From: Gordonia polyisoprenivorans
GTDB lineage: Bacteria; Actinomycetota; Actinomycetes; Mycobacteriales; Mycobacteriaceae
Assembly: GCF_017654315.1 (NCBI RefSeq)
Contig: NZ_CP072203.1
Location: 5,208,001 to 5,272,000, forward strand
Length of the DNA: 64,000 nucleotides
Direction: 5' to 3'
The stretch's first letter is position 1; each line of letters opens with the position of its first letter. A program made the translations under genes and the position numbers. Below are positions 1 through 8,646 of this stretch, piece by piece. The notes below the pieces were generated by a model, which was given only the letters and a program-made list of their open reading frames with translations, ran no database searches and was not told the DNA's origin.

Positions 1-8
1 TCGACACG

Positions 9-377
9 GTGACCGACCCCAGCGACTCGTCGACCAGCCCGGACAACACCGCACCCGCACGCACGGGCGGCGCGTCCTTCGCCGATTCGATCGATCTCTC
101 CTCCTACGAACTGGAACACGATGTGTCGGGCCTGCCCGACGACATCGAGGTGTTGCGACACGAGATCGACCGCCTCGACGCGATCATCCTCGCCGCGGTG
201 AAGCGCCGGTCGGCGGTGTCGAAGAAAGTCGGAGCCGCCCGCATGGCCTCGGGCGGACCGCGCCTGGTGCACAGCCGCGAGGTCAAGGTGCTCGACCGGT
301 TCGCCGAACTCGGTCAGGAGGGTCATACGCTCGCGATGCTGTTGCTGCGTCTGGGTCGGGGCCCGCTCGGCCGCTGA
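9..377 (+). CDS. Chorismate mutase (AroQ class, MtCM-like)
   Basis: Predicted cytosolic chorismate mutase, converting chorismate to prephenate for Phe/Tyr synthesis. The 122-residue protein has the helical AroQ signature: EIDRLDAIILAAVKRR, then a KVGAARMASGG segment and LVHSRE, and it ends in RLGRGPLGR. This closely resembles the M. tuberculosis Rv0948c enzyme, whose C-terminal RLGRG tail takes part in activation by DAHP synthase (family knowledge). No export signal is visible, so it is the intracellular form. The N-terminal ~45 residues are low complexity. The GTG start is only 9 bases into the window, so an upstream start cannot be excluded. It is followed 62 bp later by pgi on the same strand. 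Confidence 0.88.
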   Translation: MTDPSDSSTSPDNTAPARTGGASFADSIDLSSYELEHDVSGLPDDIEVLRHEIDRLDAIILAAVKRRSAVSKKVGAARMASGGPRLVHSREVKVLDRFAELGQEGHTLAMLLLRLGRGPLGR

Positions 378-427
378 CGGTGTGCGCCGGTGCCGATTGC
401 GCCGGTGCGTACGGGCCGCCCACCACA

Positions 428-433
428 TAGGGT
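428..433 (+). promoter_or_regulatory. Candidate -10 element, leaderless pgi
   Basis: TAGGGT ends exactly 6 nt before the pgi ATG and no Shine-Dalgarno sequence lies between. This TAnnnT-N6-ATG layout is typical of leaderless actinobacterial transcripts. Confidence 0.4.
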
Positions 434-439
434 GGTCGT

Positions 440-2113
440 ATGAGTGACCTCGATGACAACGAGCACGACATCACCGGCACGCAATCGTGGCAGGCGCTCT
501 CGGCGCATCAGGATCATGTTCATTCGATGCACCTGCGGGAGGTCTTCGCGGCCGACCCCGATCGGGGCCGCGAACTGACCGTCGACGTCGGTGATCTGCA
601 CATCGATTACTCCAAGCATCGCGTCCTGCGCGAGACGTTGGAGTTGCTGTTCAGCCTGGCCCGGGAGGCCGGTCTCGAGGACAAGCGCGACGCGATGTTC
701 GCCGGTGTCCACATCAACACCTCCGAGGATCGCGCCGTCCTACACACGGCACTGCGCCTGCCTGCCGACGCCGAGCTGGTCGTCGACGGCCAGGACGTGG
801 TGGCCGACGTCCACGAGGTGCTCGACGCGATGGGCGCCTTCACCGACAAGCTCCGCAGCGGAGAGTGGAAGGGGCACACCGGCAAAGCGATCACCGACGT
901 CGTCAACATCGGCATCGGCGGCTCCGATCTGGGACCGGTGATGGTCTATCAGGCGTTGCGCCACTACGTCGATTCGCCCATTCGCTGTCATTTCGTCTCC
1001 AATGTCGATCCCGCCGACCTGGTGGCCACGCTTGCCGACCTCGACGCCGAGACCACGCTGTTCATCGTGGCGTCCAAGACCTTCGGCACGCTGGAGACGC
1101 TCACCAACGCCGCCGCCGCCAAGCGGTGGCTGCTCGCCGGCCTCGGTGCTGCCGACGACGCCGTCGCGAAACACTTTGTGGCCGTGAGCACCAACGCCGA
1201 CAAGGTCTCGGCGTTCGGCATCGACACGGTCAACATGTTCGGCTTCTGGGACTGGGTCGGCGGCCGGTATTCGGTGGATTCGGCGATCGGCGTGTCGGTG
1301 ATGGCGGCCATCGGCAAGGACCGTTTCGGCGAGTTCCTGCACGGCTTCCACCTCGTCGACGAACACTTCCGCACCGCGCCGCTCGAGCGCAACGCGCCGG
1401 TCATCCTGGGCTTGATCGGGCTGTGGTACTCCAACTTCTGGGATGCCCAATCACGGGTGGTACTCCCCTATTCCAACGACATGGCGCGGTTCGCGGCCTA
1501 TCTGCAGCAGTTGACCATGGAGTCCAACGGCAAGTCGGTCACCGCGCACGGCCATCACGTCACCACCGACACCGGCGAGGTCTTCTGGGGGGAGCCCGGC
1601 ACCAACGGACAGCACGCGTTCTATCAACTGCTGCATCAGGGCACGCGGATGATCCCGGCCGACTTCATCGGATTCGCCGAGCCCACAGACGATCTCACCA
1701 CCGCCGACGGCACCGGGTCGATGCACGACCTGCTGATGAGCAACTACTTCGCGCAGACCAAGGTGCTGGCATTCGGCAAGACCGCCGACGAGATCGCCGA
1801 CGAGGGCGTGGACCCACATGTGGTGCCGCACAAGGTGATGCCCGGCAACCGGCCGTCGACGTCGATCCTCGCGCCCGAACTCACCCCGTCGGTCATCGGC
1901 CAGCTGATCGCGCTCTACGAACACCAGGTCTTCGTCGAGGGCACCATCTGGGGTATCAATCCCTTCGACCAGTGGGGCGTCGAACTCGGCAAAACCCAGG
2001 CGATGGAGTTGCTGGGATCGATCACCGACTCGCAACCGCCTGCGGCACTGGGCGATTCGTCGACCGACGAGTTGGTGCGGTGGTATCGGTCGCGGCGCGG
2101 CCGGCAGGCCTGA
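440..2113 (+). CDS. pgi: Glucose-6-phosphate isomerase
   Basis: Interconverts glucose 6-phosphate and fructose 6-phosphate in the cytosol. The 557-residue length fits the bacterial long form. Visible family motifs are [11 protein letters not shown] (sugar-phosphate loop), the [11 protein letters not shown] segment, the [11 protein letters not shown] signature and the C-terminal [13 protein letters not shown] signature, whose lysine is conserved. The glutamate and histidine region ([22 protein letters not shown]) is also intact. The next gene is convergent, 21 bp downstream. Order and neighbours match the Rv0946c locus of mycobacteria. Confidence 0.98.
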   Translation: MSDLDDNEHDITGTQSWQALSAHQDHVHSMHLREVFAADPDRGRELTVDVGDLHIDYSKHRVLRETLELLFSLAREAGLEDKRDAMFAGVHINTSEDRAVLHTALRLPADAELVVDGQDVVADVHEVLDAMGAFTDKLRSGEWKGHTGKAITDVVNIGIGGSDLGPVMVYQALRHYVDSPIRCHFVSNVDPADLVATLADLDAETTLFIVASKTFGTLETLTNAAAAKRWLLAGLGAADDAVAKHFVAVSTNADKVSAFGIDTVNMFGFWDWVGGRYSVDSAIGVSVMAAIGKDRFGEFLHGFHLVDEHFRTAPLERNAPVILGLIGLWYSNFWDAQSRVVLPYSNDMARFAAYLQQLTMESNGKSVTAHGHHVTTDTGEVFWGEPGTNGQHAFYQLLHQGTRMIPADFIGFAEPTDDLTTADGTGSMHDLLMSNYFAQTKVLAFGKTADEIADEGVDPHVVPHKVMPGNRPSTSILAPELTPSVIGQLIALYEHQVFVEGTIWGINPFDQWGVELGKTQAMELLGSITDSQPPAALGDSSTDELVRWYRSRRGRQA

Positions 2114-2134
2114 GCGTCCCCGGATGGCGCGCGC

Positions 2135-2668
2135 TCACTCCCACCGGGTGGCGTCGAACACCTCGTCCGGGATGTCGTCGCCGGGTGCCAGACCGAGTTG
2201 CTCGATGCGGCCCATCAACGCTGCGCAGCTGGCGATGTGGGAGACCAGCGACAGCGGTTCGACGGCGCGTTCGGCGGGGTCACCACCGATGAACTCCGGC
2301 AGCGACGGCGGCACGCAGTCGCCGACGGCGATGCCGTCGACCCCGGTCGCCGCGCGCCATGCGTCGAAGCTCTCGGCGTCGACCGCCTCGGCGATGTCAC
2401 CGTCGGCGACGGCGGCCATGACCTCGTCGAGGGTGGCCAGTGGCCCGGAGCTGCCGCTGGACGCGTCGAAGCCCATGACGGTCGAGGCGTCGATCTCGTC
2501 GTCGTCGGCCAGGGTGAAGTACACGATGCCGCGCCAATCGGCGCCGATCGTCGCGATGTCGTTCCGCCCGAACACATCGCGGAGCAGTTCGTCGACGGGT
2601 TCGGCGTCCCCGGTTCCGAGGACCTGGAAGGCACCATGGGCGACCGCTTGACTGTGGTGAATCGACAC
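2135..2668 (-). CDS. Hypothetical acidic protein
   Basis: A 177-residue acidic protein with a GTG start, convergent with pgi. I do not recognise it with confidence. The layout (DVFGR, then IGADWRGIVYF, a VMGFD strand and a SFDAWR segment) is vaguely like SMI1/DUF1851-type proteins, but this is only an impression. Third-position GC is strong in this frame, and it fills a gap that otherwise has only a long unsupported forward frame (from 2198). No signal peptide or membrane segment is visible. Confidence 0.6.
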   Translation of the reverse strand: MSIHHSQAVAHGAFQVLGTGDAEPVDELLRDVFGRNDIATIGADWRGIVYFTLADDDEIDASTVMGFDASSGSSGPLATLDEVMAAVADGDIAEAVDAESFDAWRAATGVDGIAVGDCVPPSLPEFIGGDPAERAVEPLSLVSHIASCAALMGRIEQLGLAPGDDIPDEVFDATRWE

Positions 2669-2773
2669 ATCGGTTACCTTACGCAGGTGAGTACGTCACC
2701 GTCGTCGCGCGCGCCGCGATCCGCCAAGCGCCTGCCACGAGCCCTGATCCGGCCCCGACGAGCCCGCGGTTCG

Positions 2774-3427
2774 ATGACCATGCGCGTATCCGGTGCGCTC
2801 CTCGCGGCTGCCGCGGTCGGCTCGGCACTCACCGCCTGTTCGTCGTCGACGCCGTCGTCGGCGCCCGGCACCTCGTCGTTCCCGACCTCGGTCGTGGTGT
2901 CGGTCCCGCCCGGCGCCCCGGCGCGGACGGCGCCGGGCACCGCGCTGCGCTTCGGCGATTCGGCGGTGCTGCCCGCCGATGCGTTCCGCCCGTCCGGCCC
3001 GACCGCGATGTACACGGTCACCGGCATCACACCCGGTGAGGGAGTTCCCGATTCGGCGACGCAGGGCGGTACGGCATTCTTCGTCTATGTGACGGTGACG
3101 TCGCTGGCCGCGCACTCGTCTGCCGCACCGACGGTCGTGGGGCTGGCGGGCAGCGTGGACGGCCGGACTCCGGCTCTGACGCTGCCGCCGCCGGTGGCCC
3201 TCAAGGCGTGCGGCAATCCGTCGCCGCCGGAGCAGATGAAGCGCGGCGACTCCTACGCCACCTGTCTGGTGGCCTACGCCGACGCCGGGCAGAAACTCAC
3301 CAGCGTCATCTATTGGGCCGAGACCACCACGGCCGACGGTTTCGACTTCAAGACCTCGCCGGTCGTGTGGGGCACCCCGACCCCGGCCTCGTCGACCGCC
3401 CCGGCCTCGACCACCGCAGCGGGCTGA
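2774..3427 (+). CDS. Putative secreted lipoprotein
   Basis: A 217-residue predicted lipoprotein of unknown function. The ATG at 2774 gives a short basic start (MTMR), a hydrophobic stretch and the lipobox LTAC, with the lipidated Cys at about residue 22. A Ser/Thr/Pro-rich linker follows. The mature domain has a beta-rich pattern (AMYTVTGITPGEG, FFVYVTVTSL, SYATCLVAYADAG) resembling DUF4352-like extracellular immunoglobulin-type domains; that assignment is tentative. Two Cys residues (KACGNPS and YATCLV) could form a disulfide. The open frame continues upstream to 2198, but it lacks a signal there and overlaps the opposite gene. It is convergent with the next SDR gene, 7 bp apart. Confidence 0.75.
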   Translation: MTMRVSGALLAAAAVGSALTACSSSTPSSAPGTSSFPTSVVVSVPPGAPARTAPGTALRFGDSAVLPADAFRPSGPTAMYTVTGITPGEGVPDSATQGGTAFFVYVTVTSLAAHSSAAPTVVGLAGSVDGRTPALTLPPPVALKACGNPSPPEQMKRGDSYATCLVAYADAGQKLTSVIYWAETTTADGFDFKTSPVVWGTPTPASSTAPASTTAAG

Positions 3428-3434
3428 GACCGGA

Positions 3435-4178
3435 TCAGATCAGTCGACGCGTGATCGACGCCGGCAGTAGTCGCAGGGCCGCGGCGATCGGCACCCACGG
3501 CCACGCGGGCACCGGCGCCGAGGCCTTCTCGGCCTCGATGGCCGCCACCATGGCACACACACCGGTGTCGGTGTCGGTCATGAGTGCGGTCTTGAGGCCG
3601 CGGTTGATGTCGGTCTCGATGTAGCCGGGCAGCACGATCGACACCGTGATCGGCGAGTGCGCGAACTCGGCCTGCAACCCCTGTCCGATCGCGGTCAGCC
3701 CGGCTTTGGACGCCGAGTACGCGGTCTGCGCCTTGGGTAGCCCGCGGACGGCGCTCATCGAGCTGATCAGCACGAGATGGCCGTGATCCTGGGCGCGGAA
3801 GATCTCCAGTGCCGCCTCGATCTGGGCGAGCGCCCCGATCAGATTGGTCTGCACGGTCTCGATGTTGGCGTGCATCTTGCCGGTGCCCAACGGTGCACCC
3901 TTACCGAGCCCGGCGTTGACGATGACGCGATCGAGACCGCCGAGCTCGTCGCGCAGAGCCCCGAACACGACGGGAACGGTGTCGACGTCGGTGACGTCGA
4001 GGGCCGCGGTCGCGACCGTGCCTGCGTGGGGCCGCAGTTCGGCGGCGAGGGTATCGAGGCGGTCGAGGCGTCGTGCGGCCAGTGCCAGCGAGCGGCCCAT
4101 GCCGGCGAACTCGCGGGCCATGCCCTCGCCGAGTCCCGAGCTCGCGCCGGTGATCAGGATCTTGTCGCGGTGCGTCAC
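3435..4178 (-). CDS. SDR family oxidoreductase (Rv0945-like)
   Basis: Classical short-chain dehydrogenase, about 247 residues, substrate unknown. The N-terminal ILITGASSGLGEG motif binds the dinucleotide, followed by an AARRLDRLD segment that favours NADP, VNAG, and the catalytic Ser (LISSMSA) with YSASK. I chose the GTG at 4178 (VTHRDKIL): TAAGTT sits 7 nt upstream, consistent with a leaderless start, whereas the longer frame uses TTG at 4187. The C-terminal ~40 residues (VPAWPWVPIAAALRLLPASI) are hydrophobic and might touch the membrane. The position next to pgi and the glycosylase gene matches mycobacterial Rv0945. Confidence 0.88.
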   Translation of the reverse strand: MTHRDKILITGASSGLGEGMAREFAGMGRSLALAARRLDRLDTLAAELRPHAGTVATAALDVTDVDTVPVVFGALRDELGGLDRVIVNAGLGKGAPLGTGKMHANIETVQTNLIGALAQIEAALEIFRAQDHGHLVLISSMSAVRGLPKAQTAYSASKAGLTAIGQGLQAEFAHSPITVSIVLPGYIETDINRGLKTALMTDTDTGVCAMVAAIEAEKASAPVPAWPWVPIAAALRLLPASITRRLI

Positions 4179-4204
4179 GTCCGCCAACTTACCCGAGGGT
4201 CAGA

Positions 4205-5002
4205 TCAACTGGGCATCGTCAGCGCCAGCACCACGGTGCGGGAGTCGTCGGTGGCAAAGAGCGCCGGGCGGGCGAAAACCGCCGTTCGACACCGTTCGGC
4301 GGGGTCGGTGACCAGGCGCGCCTGCTCCTCGTTCATCTCGATCGCCAGCACGCCGTCGGCGGCCAGCCATCCAGGTGCCTGCGCGATGAGGGTGCGGATG
4401 TGGTCGAGTCCGTCGACGCCGGCCAGCAGTGCCCGGCGGGGTTCGTGGTCAGCGGCCTCGTGCGGCAACAGTGCCAGCGCCCCGTCGGGTACGTACGGCG
4501 GAACGGCCGCGATCACGTCCACCTGTCCGCGCAGCGCTGCGGGCAGCCCGGCCAGACCCGAGCCGCGCAGCACCCCCGCGTCGGCTCCGAGGTTACGCCG
4601 CGCGCATCGCAGTGCGACGTCGTCGATATCGGTGGCGTACAGCCGGGTCGTCGGCACCCAGGCGCCCACGGTGGCCGCCAGTGGTGCTGCGCCGCAATAG
4701 GGTTCGACCATCACCGGGCACTTCCGGGACGCGGCGGCACCGACGGCGACCGCGGCGAGCAGTTCCGAGCGTCGGCGCGGCACGAAGACCCCGGGCCCGA
4801 CCGCCAGGCGCCGGCCCGCGAACTCCACCCAGCCGACGAGGTGCTCGATCGGTTCACCGGCCACCCGACGCGCCACGAGCCGGCCCAGATCCGCGTCATC
4901 GGCGGCGGCCTCGCGCAGGATCGTCGCCTCCTCCTCGGCGAACACGCACCCGGCCGCCCGCAGTTGCGCGACCACACCGTCTTCGGACAGTTCTTGCCTC
5001 AC
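4205..5002 (-). CDS. PrmC-related putative N5-glutamine methyltransferase
   Basis: SAM-dependent methyltransferase of the PrmC-related family that accompanies, but is distinct from, the release-factor methyltransferase. The GTG start overlaps the stop of the upstream glycosylase gene (GTGA, 4 bp), implying translational coupling. The 265 residues contain an N-terminal helical part (EDGVVAQLRAAGC), the hallmark GEPIEHLVGWVEFAGRRLAVGPGVFVPRR, a degenerate SAM loop (VEPYCGAAPLAA) and an ATDIDDVALRCARRN acidic loop. The catalytic N-P-P-Y position reads V-P-P-Y (AAVPPYVPDG), so the Asn that normally contacts the glutamine amide is missing. Activity on glutamine is therefore doubtful. Confidence 0.8.
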   Translation of the reverse strand: MRQELSEDGVVAQLRAAGCVFAEEEATILREAAADDADLGRLVARRVAGEPIEHLVGWVEFAGRRLAVGPGVFVPRRRSELLAAVAVGAAASRKCPVMVEPYCGAAPLAATVGAWVPTTRLYATDIDDVALRCARRNLGADAGVLRGSGLAGLPAALRGQVDVIAAVPPYVPDGALALLPHEAADHEPRRALLAGVDGLDHIRTLIAQAPGWLAADGVLAIEMNEEQARLVTDPAERCRTAVFARPALFATDDSRTVVLALTMPS

Positions 5003-5898
5003 TTGAGGAGTCGCGACATCCGGCGGTCGGCGAGGACCTTGCCACCCGTCTGGCAGGTCGGGCAGTACTGGAAGGATCGGTCGCTGAAGGCGACCTCGCG
5101 GATCGTGTCCCCGCACACCGGGCACGGCAGACCGGTACGGGCGTGCACCTTGAGTCCGGTCCGCTTCTCCGACTTCAGCTTTGCCACGCCCTGGCCCTCG
5201 AGACGCCCGATCGCGTCGGTCAGCACGTCGCGCATCGCCTCGTAGAGGGTGTCGATCTGTTCGCCGGTCAGGGTTTTCGCGGTGGCGAACGGCGAGAGCT
5301 TCGCGGTGTGCAGGATCTCGTCGGAGTAGGCGTTGCCGATCCCGGCGAGCACCCGCTGATCGGTGAGCACGTTCTTGATGCGCGCGCCGGTGCCGGCGAG
5401 GATGTCGGCGAACTCGTCGCGATCGAGCGCGAGGACGTCGGGCCCCAATGTCGCGATGCGCTCGACCTCGGTGATGTCGCGGACGATCCACACCGCCAAC
5501 CGCTTCTGCGTTCCGGCCTCCGTCACGTCGAAACCCTCGCCGCCGGTGGCGCTGGGAATCCCGCAGTGCACCCGCAGCGCGATCGGGCTCTTGCCGCCGG
5601 GTCGAAGGGGTTTGGGTGAGAGGTCCTCGCTCCATCGCAGCCAGCCCGCCCGGGACAGGTGGATGACCAGGTTGATGACGGGTTCGGGATCGGTCTCGGA
5701 ACCGGGGATGGTGCGGATGATCAGGTATTTGCCGACTCTGCCGACGGAATCCACGATCCGCCCGGTCAGGGCCGTGTACGGGGGGTCGGCGGTTTTGAGC
5801 ACCGACAACGATGCGATGTCCACCCGCCGGATCGGGAGTCCGGCGGTACGTCCGTCCACGAAATCGGCGATCGCGGCAACCTCGGGCAGTTCGGGCAT
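4999..5898 (-). CDS. Fpg/Nei family DNA glycosylase
   Basis: Base-excision repair glycosylase/AP lyase for oxidised bases. The ATG at 5898 gives the obligatory N-terminus PELPEV after Met removal: Pro2 nucleophile and Glu3. Also visible are a conserved Lys (SVLKTADPP), the H2TH region ending in VLAGIGNAYSDEIL, and a C-terminal zinc finger CPVCG...CPTCQ whose beta-hairpin holds DRSFQYCP. At 299 residues it is full length, whereas the M. tuberculosis equivalent Rv0944 is truncated (recalled knowledge). It is divergent from cysQ with only 25 bp between start codons, and coupled to the downstream methyltransferase. Confidence 0.93.
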   Translation of the reverse strand: MPELPEVAAIADFVDGRTAGLPIRRVDIASLSVLKTADPPYTALTGRIVDSVGRVGKYLIIRTIPGSETDPEPVINLVIHLSRAGWLRWSEDLSPKPLRPGGKSPIALRVHCGIPSATGGEGFDVTEAGTQKRLAVWIVRDITEVERIATLGPDVLALDRDEFADILAGTGARIKNVLTDQRVLAGIGNAYSDEILHTAKLSPFATAKTLTGEQIDTLYEAMRDVLTDAIGRLEGQGVAKLKSEKRTGLKVHARTGLPCPVCGDTIREVAFSDRSFQYCPTCQTGGKVLADRRMSRLLK

Positions 5899-5923
5899 GA
5901 CACCAGTGTGCTCTAGTGAACAG

Positions 5924-6667
5924 ATGAGTTCCGGTCTTTCCGACGCCGAGCTGGCCACACGCATCGCGGTCGGGGCCGGGGAGATCCTGCTCGGGGTGCG
6001 CTCCGGCGACCTGTTGGGTGGGCGGTTGCTCGGCGATGCTGGTGACGCGCTCGCCCAGGCGTGGATCGGCACCGTCCTGCGCAGGCACCGGCCGCGGGAC
6101 GCGGTGTTGAGCGAGGAGGCCACCGACGTCGGCGACCGCGCTGTGGCACAGCGGGTCTGGATCATCGATCCGCTCGACGGCACCAGCGAGTTCGCCGCGG
6201 GCAGCGATCAGTGGGCGGTGCACGTCGCACTCACCGAGAACGGTGCGGTCACCGACGCCGCCGTCGCCTTGCCGGCGATGGGTGAGGTCTTTCGCACCGA
6301 CACCGTCGACGCCGTGCCCGCAGACGCGTCGGGCCGCATCGCTACCTCACGATGGGGCACGAGTTACGAGGTGGCCGCGGTGGCGCGGCGGCTCGGGCTA
6401 CGCCCGGTGCCGATCGGTTCGGCGGGTGCCAAGGCGATGGCGGTGGTGCGCGGTGACGCCGACGCCTACGTCCATTCCGGAGGGCAGTACGAGTGGGACA
6501 ACGCGGCACCGGTCGGTGTGGCGCTCGCCGCGGGGCTGCACTGCAGCCGGCTCGACGGCACGCCGATCGTGTACAACCAGCCGCAGCCGTACATGCCCGA
6601 CTTCGTGATCTGCCGGCCCGAACTCGCCGAGGACATCCTCGACGTGGTGGGCGAGGTGTGGTGGTGA
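5924..6667 (+). CDS. cysQ: 3'(2'),5'-bisphosphate nucleotidase / inositol phosphatase family
   Basis: Mg-dependent phosphatase of the inositol monophosphatase superfamily. It most likely hydrolyses 3'-phosphoadenosine 5'-phosphate from sulfate activation, as mycobacterial CysQ does. In 247 residues the metal-binding acids are at LSEEATD (about 62-68) and DPLDGTSEF (82-90), with the third site at WDNAAPVGVALAAG. Start ATG 5924 follows the divergent gene by 25 bp; the open frame extends far upstream but over the opposite gene. Substrate choice between PAP and inositol phosphates is inferred. Confidence 0.87.
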   Translation: MSSGLSDAELATRIAVGAGEILLGVRSGDLLGGRLLGDAGDALAQAWIGTVLRRHRPRDAVLSEEATDVGDRAVAQRVWIIDPLDGTSEFAAGSDQWAVHVALTENGAVTDAAVALPAMGEVFRTDTVDAVPADASGRIATSRWGTSYEVAAVARRLGLRPVPIGSAGAKAMAVVRGDADAYVHSGGQYEWDNAAPVGVALAAGLHCSRLDGTPIVYNQPQPYMPDFVICRPELAEDILDVVGEVWW

Positions 6668-6692
6668 CCTGTCCGGCGCAGTCCCCCGGCGC

Positions 6693-7460
6693 CTATCGCG
6701 CCGTGCGGAGCAGGTAGATGTCCATGATCCAGCCGATTCGGGCGCGGGCGGCCGCACGCGCCTCGACGATCTCGTCGGTGACGTCGCCGACTCGGCCGCT
6801 GATCAGGATCTCGTCGGGCGTCCCGAGGTAGGCGCCCCACCAGATCTCGTCGTCGGCGGCCGCGGTGTGGCGGAAACCGAGATCGGCGTCGAGCATGACG
6901 ATCTGGTTGGCGTCGGCACCCGGAGGGGTGTCGGCGAGGCGACGCCCGGTGGTGATGTGGATGGGTTCGCCCACCCGGTTGGCGACGATCCCGTGTGCGG
7001 CGGTGAGCGCCGACGCGCTGGTGACGCCCGGGATCACCTCCACAGACACCTGTAGGTCGTCGCGCGCGGCGAGGTCGTCGACGATGCGCAGGGTGGAGTC
7101 GTAGAGTGCGGGGTCGCCCCAGACGAGGAATGCCGCCACCCCGTCGTCGGGGACGTGGGCGAGGATCGCCCGGGCGAGGAGTTCGGCACGGGCGGCGTGC
7201 CAGCGGCGGACCTCGGCGTCGTAGTCGGCGGGACGTCTGTCGCGGGGCGGATCGGGAATCTCGACGAGCGAGTAACCCTGCGGTGCATGGTGTTCGAGGA
7301 TGTCGCGGCGAGCCTGCAGCAGGCCGTCCTTGGCGTCGCCCTTCTCGAGCGCGAGGAAGACGTCGACGCCGGCCATGGCGTCGATGGCCTGCAGCGTGAT
7401 CTGTCGCGGATCTCCCGGTCCGATGCCGATGACGCGGATGGTGACCTGCACGGCGCTCAA
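6693..7460 (-). CDS. cobF: Precorrin-6A synthase (deacetylating)
   Basis: Cobalamin biosynthesis methyltransferase that methylates C-1 of precorrin-5 with release of acetate in the aerobic pathway. The protein shows the tetrapyrrole methylase fold: N-terminal VIGIGPGDPRQITLQA, the central FLVWGDPALYDST and EVIPGVTSASALTAAHG. The CobF-specific region NRVGEPIHITTGRRL follows, with a C-terminal GWIMDIYLLRTAR. The listed start is TTG at 7460, overlapping the preceding stop by 4 bp (TTGA); a GTG at 7451 is the alternative. No other cob gene lies in the window, so it is a detached member of the pathway. It is coupled to the upstream SDR. Confidence 0.93.
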   Translation of the reverse strand: MSAVQVTIRVIGIGPGDPRQITLQAIDAMAGVDVFLALEKGDAKDGLLQARRDILEHHAPQGYSLVEIPDPPRDRRPADYDAEVRRWHAARAELLARAILAHVPDDGVAAFLVWGDPALYDSTLRIVDDLAARDDLQVSVEVIPGVTSASALTAAHGIVANRVGEPIHITTGRRLADTPPGADANQIVMLDADLGFRHTAAADDEIWWGAYLGTPDEILISGRVGDVTDEIVEARAAARARIGWIMDIYLLRTAR

Positions 7461-8284
7461 CTCTTGACCCGCGGCAGCCCGTGTTTGCGCGCGGTGACAT
7501 CGAGGATGATCTGACGCGGCACCAGCCGTCGCAGAGCGAAGACGATGGCCGCGTTGTTTCCCTTGGCGTAGAACGGTTTCGGATGCTCGGCGAGCGCGGC
7601 CTCGACGATGACCCGGGCCATCGTCGACGCGTCGATCCCTGCGTCCTCGTTGCGTCGGGTGGCGGCGGCGAGGGTCTCGTACTCGGCCGCATACGGCGAT
7701 CCGTCATCGATGTGGATGCTGCGCCGGCCTCCGATACCGGTGGCGATGGTCCCCGGCTCGACGCTGATCATCCGGATTCCGTAGGGCGCCACCTCTCGTC
7801 GGGTCGCGAGCGCGAAGGCCTTGAGCGCCGACTTGGTGGCCGCATAGTTGGAGCGGAATGCGACGGGGAAGCTCGACAGCATCGACCCGACCATGATGAC
7901 CGTGCCGTGGCGCCGTTGCCGCATACCCGGCAGGACCGCCTTGGTCAGGGCGACGGGCCCGAACACGTTGACGCGGAACAGATCCTCGATGGCACTCATC
8001 GGGGTGTCCTCGAGCGCACCGGCCTGCGACTCACCGGCGTTGTTGACGAGGATGTCGACGTCACCGACCTCTGCGGCGCAGGCATCCGCCGAGGCGTAAT
8101 CGGCGTTGTCGAGGCGCACGTAGGTGACACCGGGAATCGGGTCGGAAACCTTGTCGGGATGACGGCTGGTGCCGTAGACGCGGTGCCCGAGCGCCGCCAT
8201 CTGCCGTGCCACCTCGGCGCCGATTCCGCTGGTCGCGCCGGTGACGAGAACTGTCTGAGGTTTCCGCGAGTCCACGATGCTCAC
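7457..8284 (-). CDS. SDR family oxidoreductase
   Basis: Classical short-chain dehydrogenase, about 275 residues from the GTG at 8284 (VSIVDSRKPQTVLVTG). It carries TGATSGIGAEVA for the dinucleotide, YGTSRHPDK (basic residue favouring NADP), LVNNAGESQAG, a catalytic Ser in VGSMLSS, YAATK and EPGTIATGIG. The C-terminus (RRLVPRQIILDVTARKHGL) is typical of SDRs annotated as acting on lipid or steroid substrates, but the substrate is unknown. The longer open frame to 8443 has no good start. It overlaps cobF by 4 bp. Confidence 0.87.
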   Translation of the reverse strand: MSIVDSRKPQTVLVTGATSGIGAEVARQMAALGHRVYGTSRHPDKVSDPIPGVTYVRLDNADYASADACAAEVGDVDILVNNAGESQAGALEDTPMSAIEDLFRVNVFGPVALTKAVLPGMRQRRHGTVIMVGSMLSSFPVAFRSNYAATKSALKAFALATRREVAPYGIRMISVEPGTIATGIGGRRSIHIDDGSPYAAEYETLAAATRRNEDAGIDASTMARVIVEAALAEHPKPFYAKGNNAAIVFALRRLVPRQIILDVTARKHGLPRVKS

Positions 8285-8473
8285 CGTAGCGCAGCGCCTC
8301 GATGAGCAGGTCACCCGTCGACGCGGCGCAAACGCCGGGCGAATGTGCCGACGCGGTCGGTGTACCGCGGGCGTTGGCATACTCGGACGGCGTTCGATCT
8401 TGGGCGCGCCTCCGTGGATCTCTTTCAAACACAGCAGGCGCACACCGGCCGGAGGCCGGAAGGGATGTCACAG

Positions 8474-8546
8474 TGCCCCAGGCAGGATTCGAACCTGCGA
8501 CCCTTCCTTTAGGAGAGGAATGCTCTATCCCCTGAGCTACTGAGGC
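8474..8546 (-). tRNA. tRNA-Arg (anticodon CCU)
   Basis: Read on the minus strand, the 73-nt gene folds fully. Acceptor GCCTCAG pairs with CTGGGGC; the anticodon stem TTCCT/AGGAA encloses loop CTCCTAA (anticodon CCT); the T arm is GCAGGTTCGAATCCTGC and the discriminator is A. The CCA end is not encoded. It decodes AGG, a rare codon in this GC-rich genome. Confidence 0.96.
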
Positions 8547-8646
8547 GGGCGGCGGCACCCAGACGCAGCGGGTCGACGCCATCGGCAGTCTACGTCAGCG
8601 CTCGTGGGGCGACGCACCGAACCTCACCGGACCCGCTGCACCGCGA

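Noticed and set aside
2198..2773. N-terminal extension of the lipoprotein frame
   Set aside because: Overlaps the opposite-strand hypothetical gene and would bury the signal peptide and lipobox inside the protein.
4205..6223. 672-codon minus frame suggesting a methyltransferase with a long N-terminal extension
   Set aside because: Upstream of 5002 the frame overlaps the Fpg-type gene and part of cysQ and is Arg-rich non-coding translation.
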